Source of the DNA: Labilibaculum antarcticum
GTDB lineage: Bacteria; Bacteroidota; Bacteroidia; Bacteroidales; Marinifilaceae
Length of the DNA: 64,000 bases
NCBI RefSeq assembly: GCF_002356295.1
Contig: NZ_AP018042.1
Span: 3,132,361 to 3,196,360, forward strand
Direction: 5' to 3'
The notes under the pieces are model-generated. The model did not search any database. It was not told where the DNA came from and saw nothing but the letters and a program-made list of their open reading frames with translations. A program made the position numbers and the translations under genes. Shown one piece after another: positions 46,678 to 55,778 of this stretch. Within the stretch, counting starts at the first letter, position 1, and each line of letters starts with the position of its first letter.

Positions 46678-47253
46678 ATGAAGTTTCAAAAGGATAGTTA
46701 TTACATAGCCAAGATTAAAGAAGGAGATCCCGGGGCATATGCTTTCCTTGTAGATAAATACAAGAAGATGACATTTAATGTAGCCTTGCAATTAATGGGA
46801 AATCGTGAAGATGCGGAAGAAATTGCGCAAGATGCATTTCTGAAAGCATACCAGGCCTTGGATAGCTATAAAGGAGAAGCAAAATTTTCAACTTGGATTT
46901 ATCGAATCATTTATAATACTGCGATATCAAGATTGAGGAAAAAAAAATTAGATGTAAGTTCTATTGATGATGATTTTACAACATCAGTAAATGTGAAATC
47001 AACACAGTCGGCCTTACAGGAAGTAAGAAGTATGGAAAGGAAAAAGTACCTTTCCGAAGCGTTGAAAAGGTTGTCTGGTGATGAAAGGAGCCTTATTACT
47101 CTGTTTTATTTGGAAGAAAATTCGGTAGATGAGGTTTGCTCGATAACTGGTTTAAGTGCTTCCAATGTTAAGGTGAAATTACATCGTGCAAGAAAAAAGC
47201 TTTACGCTCAATTGGAGCTGGCTTTGCATGATGAATTAAAAACGATATTATAG
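46678..47253 (+). CDS. ECF-type RNA polymerase sigma factor
   Basis: A sigma-70 protein of 191 residues with region 2 (AYAFLVDKYKKMTFNVALQ, NREDAEEIAQDAFLKAYQAL, FSTWIYRIIYNTAISRLRKKK) and region 4 (SVDEVCSITGLSASNVKVKLHRARKKL), and no regions 1 or 3. It is followed 28 bases later by a small membrane protein that is probably its anti-sigma or regulator. Confidence 0.93.
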   Translation: MKFQKDSYYIAKIKEGDPGAYAFLVDKYKKMTFNVALQLMGNREDAEEIAQDAFLKAYQALDSYKGEAKFSTWIYRIIYNTAISRLRKKKLDVSSIDDDFTTSVNVKSTQSALQEVRSMERKKYLSEALKRLSGDERSLITLFYLEENSVDEVCSITGLSASNVKVKLHRARKKLYAQLELALHDELKTIL

Positions 47254-47281
47254 ATTTCGAAAGAATATAAAATTGACTGAA

Positions 47282-47704
47282 ATGAGTAAAAAAGAAGATA
47301 TCTATAAAGATGATTTTATCAAAGAACTGATGAAGGATGTTGAGTTGGAGAATCCTTCTGCTCAGTTTACCAATAAGGTTATGGATGGGGTGATGCAGGA
47401 TTGGCTTGCAAAACCTATTGAAATGAAGAAACCAATTTCAAGGAATCAATGGATTTGGATTAGCGGACTTATTATTCTGGTGGTGCTCATTCTTTTAGGA
47501 ACCGATGTGAGAACCTTAGTTAGTACTGCTGAGAATCCATTTTTACACCAGCTTGATGCGGTATTACTACAGCCAATTAATCAGGTTTTAATTAAAGTAT
47601 TTGAGAGTTTGATTAAGCTTCCTGTAATGGTCTATATTATTGCCGTTTCTTTGGGAGGATTAGCTCTTTTCGATAGAATTGTTAATAAAATATTGCATCA
47701 CTAG
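47282..47704 (+). CDS. Membrane protein, putative anti-sigma partner
   Basis: A protein of 140 residues from ATG 47282 (the frame can also begin at TTG 47273). The cytosolic N-terminal half is acidic and contains DDFIKELMKDVELENPSAQFTNKVMDGV, of the kind seen in small anti-sigma-type proteins next to ECF factors; it has two membrane segments (WIWISGLIILVVLILLGT, LPVMVYIIAVSLGGLALF). Without a recognisable ASD/ZAS signature the anti-sigma role is inferred from position. Confidence 0.75.
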   Translation: MSKKEDIYKDDFIKELMKDVELENPSAQFTNKVMDGVMQDWLAKPIEMKKPISRNQWIWISGLIILVVLILLGTDVRTLVSTAENPFLHQLDAVLLQPINQVLIKVFESLIKLPVMVYIIAVSLGGLALFDRIVNKILHH

Positions 47705-47768
47705 ATATAAGCAAACACAGTCGGTATTTTATCGACAACTTAGTAATATTTGACTTTTTAAATTTTAA

Positions 47769-47796
47769 AAAAACCGCACTTTTCAGTGCGGTTTTT
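47769..47796. terminator. Bidirectional intrinsic terminator
   Basis: Stem AAAAACCGCACT/AGTGCGGTTTTT with loop TTTC, between convergent genes. Confidence 0.85.
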
Positions 47797-47803
47797 GTAT
47801 GTT

Positions 47804-48178
47804 CTAAAATGGAAGATCATCCTCTTCTGGTGCAGGAGGAACATCCTCTGCTCTAAATTCAGGCATTTCAGGAACTGGAGAACCAGCAGTTTGAACTTTT
47901 TCAATTCTCCATGCTTCAAGATTCGAAAAGTAGTTTACTTTCCCATCTTTTTCCCACTTACGTCCACGAACATTAAAAGAAACTTTAATTTCTTCGTTCA
48001 AAGAAACTGTTTCTAATAAATCGCAACGATCCTGTGTTAGCTGAAATTTGATGAAATCATTCCAATCAGAATTTCTTTCATTTTCAACTTCAATAACAAA
48101 TTCTCTTTTTTTGAAACGATCGCTAATTGCTTGAGTTTCCTCTTTCACGATCATTTTACCATTCAATTCAAAATTCAT
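47804..48178 (-). CDS. DUF3127 OB-fold ssDNA-binding-like protein
   Basis: A protein of 124 residues. The DUF3127 domain has the family pattern GKMIVKEETQAISDRFKKREFVIE and DFIKFQLTQDRC, an OB-fold-like beta barrel. The disordered tail ends in EEDDLPF, very close to the acidic tip (DDDIPF) with which SSB recruits repair proteins. This suggests that it acts as an SSB-like protein interacting with the same partners. 20 bases downstream of the cyclophilin gene. Confidence 0.85.
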   Translation of the reverse strand: MNFELNGKMIVKEETQAISDRFKKREFVIEVENERNSDWNDFIKFQLTQDRCDLLETVSLNEEIKVSFNVRGRKWEKDGKVNYFSNLEAWRIEKVQTAGSPVPEMPEFRAEDVPPAPEEDDLPF

Positions 48179-48198
48179 AATGTTCTGTATATTTTGTA

Positions 48199-48633
48199 TT
48201 ATTCTTTAACGATCACAATTTTATCAATACTGTCGCCGGCACAAATTGCATCAATAACTTCCAAACCTTCAACTACTTTACCAAAACAGGTGTGCTGACG
48301 ATCCAAGTGTGATGTATTTTCGCGACTGTGGCAAACGAAAAATTGTGATCCGCCAGTATTTCGTCCAGCATGAGCCATCGACAAAACACCTCTGTCGTGA
48401 TATTGATTTTCACCATTCAATTCGCAATTGATTGAATAACCAGGTCCACCGGCACCGGTGCCATCTGGGCAACCACCTTGAATTACAAAATTTGGAATTA
48501 CTCTGTGAAAAGTAAGTCCATTATAAAATCCTGATTCTGATAGGTTGACAAAATTTTCAACAGTCTTAGGAGCATCCTTCTCGAAGAATTCCACTTTCAT
48601 AACTCCTTTTTCGGTATGAATCTCTGCGTACAT
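48199..48633 (-). CDS. Peptidyl-prolyl isomerase, cyclophilin type
   Basis: Cytosolic cyclophilin of about 144 residues with active-site [13 protein letters not shown], the GTGAGGPGY loop, [15 protein letters not shown] and the AxxxxTSHLD strand. It catalyses proline isomerisation. It has no signal peptide. The first two Met are adjacent (48636, 48633), so either could be the start. It is followed by the DUF3127 gene and is preceded on the same strand, after a terminator, by two FKBP genes. Confidence 0.93.
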   Translation of the reverse strand: MYAEIHTEKGVMKVEFFEKDAPKTVENFVNLSESGFYNGLTFHRVIPNFVIQGGCPDGTGAGGPGYSINCELNGENQYHDRGVLSMAHAGRNTGGSQFFVCHSRENTSHLDRQHTCFGKVVEGLEVIDAICAGDSIDKIVIVKE

Positions 48634-48636
48634 CAT

Positions 48637-48989
48637 TTTTATTTGTTTTTAATTATTTCAATTTTAAATCTCAAAACGAAAAAATTGGCTCATGAATGCT
48701 TTTTCAAAAGAACATGGAGCAGTAATTGTTTCTTTTTGTAAAAGCCTGTTTTTTTTACATATAGAAGAATGTGTTTAGTTAAAATACTCGTTGTGAGAGC
48801 ATCTAAACGCAAATTGTCCATTCTTCTGAAAACAAGATTTTAAATTTACAACAATGCAATTGCAGTTGCAAAAGAATGCAAATCTAAAAAAAATATTCTT
48901 AGTCAAGAAAGAAAAAAGAACCCCTTCTGGAAAATTCCAAAAGGGGTAATTGTTTTTAACAAGTTGTCCTAATTAAAAGATCTAATCAA
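48637..48989. other. Intergenic region between cyclophilin and FKBP genes
   Basis: 353 AT-rich bases with the FKBP terminator (48920-48947). Nothing else visible. Confidence 0.5.
48911..48947 (-). terminator. Intrinsic terminator after the FKBP pair
   Basis: Stem ACCCCTT/AAGGGGT extended by GGAA/TTCC across a 2x2 internal loop; on the minus strand followed by CTTTTTTC. It lies 43 bases past the stop. Confidence 0.75.
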
Positions 48990-49691
48990 TTAGTTCTTTG
49001 TTTCTTCTTTTACGATATCTAATAATTCAACTTCGAAAATTAAAGTCTCGTTTGCTTTGATTTCAGCTCCCATTGCACGTGGACCGTAAGCAAGGTTAGA
49101 AGGAATAAATAATTCCCATTTAGAACCTACAGGCATTAATAGTAATGCTTCAGTCCATCCTTTAATCACACGGTTAGCTTCAAATGTAGCTGGTTCGTTT
49201 CTTTTATAAGAAGAATCAAATTCTGTACCGTCAATAGTTGTTCCTTTGTAGTGAACAGAAACTTTATCTGTAGCAAGAGGTTTAGCACCTTCTCCTTCAT
49301 TGATGATGCGGTATTGTAAACCGCTAGCAGTCACAACGATACCTTCTTTTGATTTGTTTTCGTCTAAGAATTTTTGACCTTTAGTCAGGTTTTCTGCACC
49401 AATTTTTTCTTGAAGACCTTTGATATAGTTGTTGATAATACCGTTTCCTGCTTGAGGATCAATTACCAATGAATCTTTATCAAGTGAAGCATATAATGCA
49501 GCCAATAGAACTTCTTCGTTAAGATCAGTAAGTCCGTTACGTTCTAGATTAGTACCAAAACTAGCTCCTAAACTATAACTAACAGAGTCAAGTTCATTGG
49601 TAAGTACTACATTTTTATTTCTTTCCTGATTACAAGAAGCCAATGTTATTAGTCCAAGACCAAATGCAAGAGTTAAAACTTTTAGTTTCAT
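48990..49691 (-). CDS. FKBP-type peptidyl-prolyl isomerase, lipoprotein
   Basis: A protein of 233 residues with a lipoprotein signal (lipobox LASC), then an FKBP_N dimerisation domain (SVSYSLGASFGTNLERNGL onward) and a C-terminal FKBP catalytic domain with VSVHYKGTTIDGTEFDSS, VIKGWTEALLLMPVGSKW and IPSNLAYG. It should fold exported proteins in the periplasm. It is the paralogue of the next gene upstream (49721-50323), with a 29-base gap, and is probably co-transcribed. Confidence 0.92.
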   Translation of the reverse strand: MKLKVLTLAFGLGLITLASCNQERNKNVVLTNELDSVSYSLGASFGTNLERNGLTDLNEEVLLAALYASLDKDSLVIDPQAGNGIINNYIKGLQEKIGAENLTKGQKFLDENKSKEGIVVTASGLQYRIINEGEGAKPLATDKVSVHYKGTTIDGTEFDSSYKRNEPATFEANRVIKGWTEALLLMPVGSKWELFIPSNLAYGPRAMGAEIKANETLIFEVELLDIVKEETKN

Positions 49692-49720
49692 TTTTTGAAT
49701 TATTAGGGTTATTAATATAA

Positions 49721-50323
49721 TTATACGATTTCAAGTAACTCAACTTCGAAAATTAAAGTTGTGTGTGGGCCAATAAGGTTTCCAGCACCTTGTGCACCAT
49801 ATGCTAAGTCCGAAGGAACACATAATTTCCATTTTGATCCTACAGGCATTAATTGTAGAGCTTCCACCCATCCTTTGATTACTCCATTTACTGGAAATAC
49901 AGCAGGTTCACCTCTTTTAACAGAACTATCGAAAACAGTACCATCAATTAAAGTTCCATGGTAATGACATTTAACTTTGTCAGTTCCTTTTGGAGTGTCG
50001 CCGTTTCCTTCAGTTACAATTTCGTATTGTAAACCGCTTTCAAGACTAATAACACCTTCTTTTTTAGAGTTTTCTTCTAAAAATTTTGTTCCTGCTAAAA
50101 CCGCTTTCCCAGCTTGTTCTTCTTGTAGTTTTCCAAAAAACTCTTGAAGAATTTTATTAGCATCTTCTGGAGATAATTCAGGTGTTTTGCCATTGAAAGC
50201 AGCATCTAATGCTTCCATAAATGGTTCAACGCTGATTGTTTTAACGCCAGAGGTGATTAAATTACTTGCAATGCTTAATCCGATGCAATAGCTTACCTTA
50301 TCTTGTTCTTCTGTGTACTTCAT
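49721..50323 (-). CDS. FKBP-type peptidyl-prolyl isomerase, cytosolic
   Basis: A protein of 200 residues with no signal peptide. FKBP_N part (VSYCIGLSIASNLITSGV) then FKBP core with VKCHYHGTLIDGTVFDSS, VIKGWVEALQLMPVGSKW and VPSDLAYG. It is the close paralogue of the lipoprotein FKBP downstream, so a duplication followed by addition or loss of a signal peptide gave a cytosolic/periplasmic pair. Confidence 0.92.
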   Translation of the reverse strand: MKYTEEQDKVSYCIGLSIASNLITSGVKTISVEPFMEALDAAFNGKTPELSPEDANKILQEFFGKLQEEQAGKAVLAGTKFLEENSKKEGVISLESGLQYEIVTEGNGDTPKGTDKVKCHYHGTLIDGTVFDSSVKRGEPAVFPVNGVIKGWVEALQLMPVGSKWKLCVPSDLAYGAQGAGNLIGPHTTLIFEVELLEIV

Positions 50324-50502
50324 TCGGGTATTGTATATTTAAATTATTATAATCTTGTTTGATTTATGATTAGTAAAATCATAAGAATCGTCTAAGTTAA
50401 AACTTTTCTCTCGAAATATCGAAAATCAACATGTAATTAACTTTTTTTTGCATTTACTACTGATGCGAATGCAAGAGTATTTTCAGTTTGTTTTTTTTTG
50501 AA

Positions 50503-51174
50503 TTACCCAATTTTTTTAGCTCGTAACATTTGTCTTTTCCCAGGAGGTCCAGGCAGACGTTTAACTTCAAAACCTGCGCCTCTTAATGCTTGTTTTACAA
50601 TTCCTTTTGTTGAGTAGGTTGTTAGGATTGCACCTGGATTAAGATATTTGTATAACTTTTCAAAAATATCTTGAGTCCATAATTCAGGTTGAATATCGGG
50701 AGCGAATGCATCAAAGTACACCAAATCATACTTATCGGGGAAGTTTAAATCCCTAAGATCGCCCTGTAATTTGTTTAGTGTGAAATTTGTAGTGATCTTA
50801 ACTTCCTGATTCCATTCTGCTTTGTGTAATTTGAAAAAAACATCCTTGTCGGATCCTTCAATTTGATCAGTGTAATTCAAACTTTGAATGTGTTCTTCCT
50901 TTATGGGATACAATTCAATGGAATGATAAATAACCGTTCTTTTCTGTTTCTGTGCCTCTATTAAGGTCAAAAAGCAGTTCAGTCCTGTTCCAAAACCAAT
51001 TTCTAAAATATGAATTGGATCCAGAGGGCAAAAATCAAATCCTGCATTCAAATACACATGCATTGCCTCTTGAATGGCACCGTGCGTGGAATGGTAGTGC
51101 TCATTCAATTCAGGAACAAAGAGAGTATGAGAACCATCTTCTGTTATTTTAAGCTCTCGTTTTAAATTCTTCAT
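50503..51174 (-). CDS. mnmD: tRNA 5-methylaminomethyl-2-thiouridine methyltransferase MnmD
   Basis: SAM-dependent methyltransferase, 223 residues, forming the last step of mnm5s2U34 in tRNA; MnmD is the stand-alone counterpart of the N-terminal half of MnmC. Seen: FGTGLNCFLTL (SAM site), VYFDAFAPDIQPELWT (catalytic loop) and GFEVKRLPGPPGKRQMLRAK at the end, all diagnostic. Its start overlaps the 3' end of the MATE gene by 26 bases (51149-51174) on the same strand, so it is likely translated from a shared transcript. Confidence 0.93.
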   Translation of the reverse strand: MKNLKRELKITEDGSHTLFVPELNEHYHSTHGAIQEAMHVYLNAGFDFCPLDPIHILEIGFGTGLNCFLTLIEAQKQKRTVIYHSIELYPIKEEHIQSLNYTDQIEGSDKDVFFKLHKAEWNQEVKITTNFTLNKLQGDLRDLNFPDKYDLVYFDAFAPDIQPELWTQDIFEKLYKYLNPGAILTTYSTKGIVKQALRGAGFEVKRLPGPPGKRQMLRAKKIG

Positions 51175-52666
51175 TATCTAGTGGATTAATAATTATAGAG
51201 GTTTGACGTAATCTGTTTGGGATTATTCTAATCCAGAATCTCTGTAAAGGAAGAGGTGTATTGTTTTCGGGGTGCTTGTAAAGTAAGGCTACAAACCAGA
51301 GAAATAAAATACTTCCTTTCAGTATGCTGGTAATTGTTAATCCCCACCAAACACCTGTTGCCGAAACGGACTCCGGAGAGATCCAGTTCTGAAATAGTGG
51401 TAAGTAATCAACTAGAGTGTAGCTAAGCAAATAGGCAATTGGAATTCGTAAAATGTTCCCTATAATTCCAACTATTGCTGGCGGATTTGCTCTCCCGATT
51501 CCGTTAAAGGCTCCTGTTGCTGTTATTTCAACACACATAAATATCTGTGAAATACCAAGAATGAATAGGTAGACCATGCCCATTTTCACCACATTGTTTT
51601 CACTGTTATTTATAAACAAACCGAAAATAGGTTCGCCTACAAAAAGGAAGAGTAAGGAACTTATCAATCCAATAAAACCGGCTATCCCTAAGGTGATGAA
51701 GAAACCTTTCTGAATTCGGCCCCATTTATTTGCTCCAAAGTTCTGACCTGTGAATGTGCCCAATGCTGTTGAGAAGCCCGAGGCGGTCATCCACGAAAGG
51801 GCTTCTATTTGCGATCCAATGGATTGAACTGAAAAAGGAATCGAATCACCATCAGCAATATCATTTATCACCCTTGCTAAAATCATAGCGATAAAGGCAA
51901 ACCAAGCCGATTGTACTGCAACAGGACCACCGACCTTTAGGATGGGAATAAAGAATTCCTTTTGAATTTTCCCTATATAATTTTTGAGCTGTAAAGGATT
52001 CTCTTTGATATACAAGTAGTATAGAAAAACAAGAAATACAGCTAGCTGAGAAATTACGGTAGCAATTCCTGCACCTTCTGCGCCCATGGCTGGAATACTT
52101 CCCCAACCAAAAATAAGGATAGGATCCAGTATCATGTTTATAACCAAACCAAAAGCATTAATCCAAAAGGAAGTTTTTGTATTGCCAACCCCATTGTAAA
52201 TCCCAGACATGGTGATGTTGGAAAAGGTAAATGGCATTCCGATGGCAATTATCCGAAGGTATCTGAAGGCCGTTCCGTTTACAAAGTCACTATTGATTTT
52301 AAAAAGATCGATAATGGGTTCCGCAAATATCCAGACGCACAGAGCAAATGCAATTGAAATAATGAATGACAAACTAAAAGCATTTTTTGCAAATGATTGG
52401 GCGCGTTCCAGATTTTTACTTCCAATTGACTGCGAAATTCCTACTTCAGCACCAATTTTGGTAATAAATAGGAGTGATGCACCAAACCAAACCAGATAAA
52501 GAGCTATACCAACAGCACTAACGGTTTCGCTTCCTACCTGTCCCAACCACGCCATATCAGTCATATTGTACGCCATTTGTACAAATGAGGTGGCAATAAT
52601 TGGAATAGCCAGTTTTATAATTTGCGAGAAAATATTCCCGCTTGTAAGATCTTTAATTTGGTTCAC
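51149..52666 (-). CDS. MATE family efflux transporter
   Basis: A second MATE transporter, 505 residues with twelve hydrophobic segments. Hallmarks: ATSFVQMAYNMTDMAWLGQVG, the symmetric NMILDPILIFGWGSIPAMGAEGAG and TGQNFGANKWGR. The start codon is GTG at 52666; no in-frame ATG lies upstream before a stop. It belongs to the group of MATE proteins with a longer C-terminal tail (residues 470-505). It overlaps mnmD by 26 bases. Confidence 0.92.
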   Translation of the reverse strand: MNQIKDLTSGNIFSQIIKLAIPIIATSFVQMAYNMTDMAWLGQVGSETVSAVGIALYLVWFGASLLFITKIGAEVGISQSIGSKNLERAQSFAKNAFSLSFIISIAFALCVWIFAEPIIDLFKINSDFVNGTAFRYLRIIAIGMPFTFSNITMSGIYNGVGNTKTSFWINAFGLVINMILDPILIFGWGSIPAMGAEGAGIATVISQLAVFLVFLYYLYIKENPLQLKNYIGKIQKEFFIPILKVGGPVAVQSAWFAFIAMILARVINDIADGDSIPFSVQSIGSQIEALSWMTASGFSTALGTFTGQNFGANKWGRIQKGFFITLGIAGFIGLISSLLFLFVGEPIFGLFINNSENNVVKMGMVYLFILGISQIFMCVEITATGAFNGIGRANPPAIVGIIGNILRIPIAYLLSYTLVDYLPLFQNWISPESVSATGVWWGLTITSILKGSILFLWFVALLYKHPENNTPLPLQRFWIRIIPNRLRQTSIIINPLDNEEFKTRA

Positions 52667-52715
52667 TTTTCTAGTTTTGATCTCTGAAAGAACAGATTTG
52701 ATTGTATTTATTCCC

Positions 52716-52723
52716 TATTTTTG
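52716..52723 (+). promoter_or_regulatory. Promoter -7 element (TATTTTTG) of dinB
   Basis: TAnnTTTG followed by C; a TTTG lies at 52697-52700 but 15 bases is a short spacing. Transcription start near 52730. Confidence 0.45.
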
Positions 52724-52833
52724 CAGCGTGCTTGGTTTGACGATACTAAAATATTTTTTTATTTAAGGGCGGGTAAAATTACAAAATTTGAAACGATTAT
52801 TTTACAAATTGTTTCGAGATAATTGCTTTGGAA

Positions 52834-53901
52834 ATGGGGGAGGAAAATCGTAAAATAATTCACGTTGACATGGATGCTTTTTTTGCTTCGGTAGAGCAGA
52901 AAGATAATCCTGAACTTCAGGGCAAACCTGTTGCGGTTGGAGGTTCCGAAGATAGAGGTGTGGTGGCTGCAGCCAGCTACGAGGCCCGAAAATTCGGAGT
53001 GCGTTCTGCCATGCCTTCGTCCATTGCGAAAAGGAGGTGTCCAAATTTAATTTTTGTTAAAGGACGGCATGATCGCTATAAGGAGATTTCCAATCAGATT
53101 ATGAGTGTTTTTTATGAATTTACCGATTTAGTTGAACCTCTTTCCATTGATGAAGCTTTTTTGGATGTTACTCATAACAAGAGGAATATATCTTCTGCGA
53201 GTCTTATTGCCAGGGAAATTAAAGATCGGATTAAAGAAGTAACAGGATTAACTGCTTCTGCCGGAATATCAGTAAATAAATTTTTAGCTAAAATTGCTTC
53301 CGATTATCAAAAACCAGATGGTTTATTTGTTATTCCCCCGAAAGATGTAACGGAATTTATAGAGCATTTAGCAATTGATAAATTTTTTGGAGTTGGAAGG
53401 GTTACTGCTGATAAAATGCATCAGTTGGGGATATTTAGAGGGAAAGATTTGAAGGAGAGAAGTCTCGTTGAATTGACTCGTGTATTTGGGAAGGCAGGAG
53501 TTTACTACTATCAAATTTCAAGAGGAATTGACAATCGTCCCGTTAATCCCAATCGGGTTCGGAAATCAGTGAGTACAGAGCATACGTTTTATACGGATTT
53601 ATCAGATCGGGAATCGATCAGGAAAGATATGATTCCTACTGCTGAAGATTTATTGCGTCGGTTAAAGAAGAATGGTTTTAGAGGCAGAACTTTAAGTCTG
53701 AAAGTGAAATATAGCAGTTTCGAGCAAGTGACCAGAAGTAAAACCATTTTGCAGGAATTGAATCAGCTCGATCAAATTCTGAATATTGCCAATGAATTAC
53801 TCAATCAGGTTGAACTAAAAGAAAGTATTCGATTGCTGGGATTAACGGTCTCTAATAAGATTGATTTCTCTGAACCTCAGCAGTTAACAATTGATTTCTA
53901 A
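52834..53901 (+). CDS. dinB: DNA polymerase IV (DinB)
   Basis: Y-family translesion DNA polymerase, about 355 residues. Conserved N-terminal catalytic VDMDAFFASVEQ, YEARKFGVRSAMPS, LSIDEAFLDVT (two-metal site), then the thumb helix-hairpin-helix (FFGVGRVTADKMHQLG) and little-finger domain (VRKSVSTEHTFYTDL). The frame can be read from TTG 52828; ATG 52834 is preferred. It begins about 110 bases from its putative promoter. An SOS-type regulator in the window (57772) could in principle control it, but I see no shared site. Confidence 0.95.
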   Translation: MGEENRKIIHVDMDAFFASVEQKDNPELQGKPVAVGGSEDRGVVAAASYEARKFGVRSAMPSSIAKRRCPNLIFVKGRHDRYKEISNQIMSVFYEFTDLVEPLSIDEAFLDVTHNKRNISSASLIAREIKDRIKEVTGLTASAGISVNKFLAKIASDYQKPDGLFVIPPKDVTEFIEHLAIDKFFGVGRVTADKMHQLGIFRGKDLKERSLVELTRVFGKAGVYYYQISRGIDNRPVNPNRVRKSVSTEHTFYTDLSDRESIRKDMIPTAEDLLRRLKKNGFRGRTLSLKVKYSSFEQVTRSKTILQELNQLDQILNIANELLNQVELKESIRLLGLTVSNKIDFSEPQQLTIDF

Positions 53902-53942
53902 ATTATTCAGCTTAAAATAATTTATAAGTCAAGGGTTTTTTA

Positions 53943-53950
53943 TAATTTTG
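53943..53950 (+). promoter_or_regulatory. Promoter -7 element (TAATTTTG) of the split 5'-nucleotidase pair
   Basis: TAnnTTTG match 54 bases before the lipoprotein start at 54005. Confidence 0.4.
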
Positions 53951-54004
53951 TCTTCCCTTCCAAAAAAGGGGAAGAATCAATTTTTCTGTTGTATTAGACA
54001 TCCT

Positions 54005-54787
54005 ATGAAATCACATCTACATAAGTCCTTGAAGTTATTGCTTTTATTGTTCGCCTTATCGGCTTGCTCGGTAACTCAAAAGAATAGCAATTCGACTCGT
54101 CAATCTAATTATAAGATTGATTCGCATATGGATTCTTCTTCGAAGAAGGATACTGTTTTTACAAATGTAATTGAAAGCTATAAATCACAGTTGGATGGTG
54201 AAATGAATGAGCTTCTGTCTGTTAGTGATGAAGCTATGCTTACAGGAAAGCCTGAGAGTAAATTGTCCAATTATATAGCTGATGCGATGCTTTCAATTGG
54301 CAAGGAGTTTTGTCTGGAGAATAAATTATCTCACTCTGTGGATATCGTAATAATGAATCAGGGAGGAATTCGGACCGCAATGCCAAAAGGTGAAATTACA
54401 AAGGGAAGAATGTTCGAGATGCTGCCTTTTAAAAACAAACTGGTAATTGTTGGAATGAAAGGGCATGATTTAAATATCCTTTTAAATCAAGTTGCCGAAT
54501 TTGGCGGAGAAGGAATTAGTGGCGTAAAAATGGGTATTAAGGATGAAAAGGCTGTTGATATTCTTGTTAATGGAGCACCAGTTGATTTAGAAAAGGTATA
54601 TCACATTTTGTCGATTGATTATTTGGTGAATGGTGGTGGCGAATTTTCTGCATTTGCAACAAGGGAAACGTTCAGACATTTGCATCTAAAATTAAGATCA
54701 GAAATGATCAAATACATTAGTCGTGATTATAAAAAAGGGAAACATATTTCAGCAGAACTAGACGGGAGGATTTACCATGTGGAATAG
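54005..54787 (+). CDS. 5'-nucleotidase C-terminal-domain lipoprotein
   Basis: A protein of 260 residues with a lipoprotein signal (lipobox LSAC) and a stand-alone 5'-nucleotidase C-terminal (substrate-binding) domain. Signatures: NQGGIRTAMPKGEIT, EMLPFKNKLVIVGMKG and DYLVNGGGEFSAF. The catalytic metallophosphatase domain is on the next gene, whose start overlaps this stop by 11 bases. The frame can be read from 53948, but ATG 54005 begins the signal peptide. So a UshA-type enzyme is split in two and the order of domains is reversed. Confidence 0.9.
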   Translation: MKSHLHKSLKLLLLLFALSACSVTQKNSNSTRQSNYKIDSHMDSSSKKDTVFTNVIESYKSQLDGEMNELLSVSDEAMLTGKPESKLSNYIADAMLSIGKEFCLENKLSHSVDIVIMNQGGIRTAMPKGEITKGRMFEMLPFKNKLVIVGMKGHDLNILLNQVAEFGGEGISGVKMGIKDEKAVDILVNGAPVDLEKVYHILSIDYLVNGGGEFSAFATRETFRHLHLKLRSEMIKYISRDYKKGKHISAELDGRIYHVE

Positions 54788-55718
54788 AAGAGACTTTTTG
54801 AAAAATATTAGTGTGGCAGGTTTGTTTTTGGGAACAGGAATTATTCCCAAAGCAGTTTCGGCCAATTCGGACAAGAAGAGTGCATTGCAGAAAATCACAG
54901 TGCTTCACACCAACGATTTACACAGCCGTATTGAACCTTTTCCAAAGGCTGATCCTCAATTTGGAGGCTTGGGAGGTTTTGCGAGAATCCATGCCTTGGT
55001 TCAAAAAATCAGAAAGGAAGAAGAATTGGTTTTACTGTTTGATGCAGGCGATGTGTTTCAAGGCACTCCTTACTTCAATTTCTTTAAGGGGGAAGCTGAA
55101 TTTAAATTGATGTCGAAGATTGGTTACGATGCTGGAACACTCGGGAATCATGAATTTGATAATGGTATTGAGGGGATTGCAAGTCAATTGAAACACCTTA
55201 ACTTCCCACTGTTGAATGCTAATTATGATTTTTCAGAGACAGAATTGGAAGGAAAGATACCTGCGTATAAAATATTCGATAAAGGAGATTTGAGAATTGG
55301 TGTTTTTGGTGTAGGCGTAGATCTGGATGGATTTGTTGAGCCTAAAAACAGAGGTGCTATTTCTTATGTCGATCCGGTTGATGTTGCTGAAAAAATGGTG
55401 GACATTCTAAAAGTCCAAAATAATTGCGATTTGGTTGTTTGTCTTTCACATTTAGGAAACAAAAGTTTATCTGATGGGGATTGCGATCTTGATTTAGCGA
55501 AAAGAAGCAGGGGAGTTGATCTAATTATCGGGGGACACACTCACACCTTAATGGAAACTCCGGAACGGGTTCTGAATATGGATGGAGAAGAGGTTCTTGT
55601 CAATCAAGTTGGATGGGCAGGTATTGCTTTGGGAAGAATCGATTTTTACATTGATAAGAAAAATAAGACTAAGTTAGCTTCTTCAAAACTACTTTCGGTT
55701 GATGAAAAATTAGCTTAA
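54777..55718 (+). CDS. Metallophosphoesterase (5'-nucleotidase N-terminal domain), Tat-exported
   Basis: A protein of 313 residues with a twin-arginine signal (NRRDFLKN then a hydrophobic stretch). The calcineurin-like domain has all metal-site motifs: HTNDLHSR, DAGDVFQGTP, GNHEFDNG, LSHLG and GGHTHT. It lacks the C-terminal 5'-nucleotidase domain, which the upstream overlapping lipoprotein gene supplies. The pair should hydrolyse nucleotides or nucleotide sugars in the periplasm. The differing export routes (Tat and SPII) suggest assembly outside the cytosol. Confidence 0.9.
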   Translation: MWNRRDFLKNISVAGLFLGTGIIPKAVSANSDKKSALQKITVLHTNDLHSRIEPFPKADPQFGGLGGFARIHALVQKIRKEEELVLLFDAGDVFQGTPYFNFFKGEAEFKLMSKIGYDAGTLGNHEFDNGIEGIASQLKHLNFPLLNANYDFSETELEGKIPAYKIFDKGDLRIGVFGVGVDLDGFVEPKNRGAISYVDPVDVAEKMVDILKVQNNCDLVVCLSHLGNKSLSDGDCDLDLAKRSRGVDLIIGGHTHTLMETPERVLNMDGEEVLVNQVGWAGIALGRIDFYIDKKNKTKLASSKLLSVDEKLA

Positions 55719-55778
55719 TTGATACAATAATAGTTGTCAATCTATTGTTTATAGATTGCATTTAAAGATTATTTCAAA

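Noticed and set aside
54005-55718. Broken UshA pseudogene
   Set aside because: Both parts have intact motifs, separate signal peptides and a translational overlap, so it is a split gene pair rather than a broken one.
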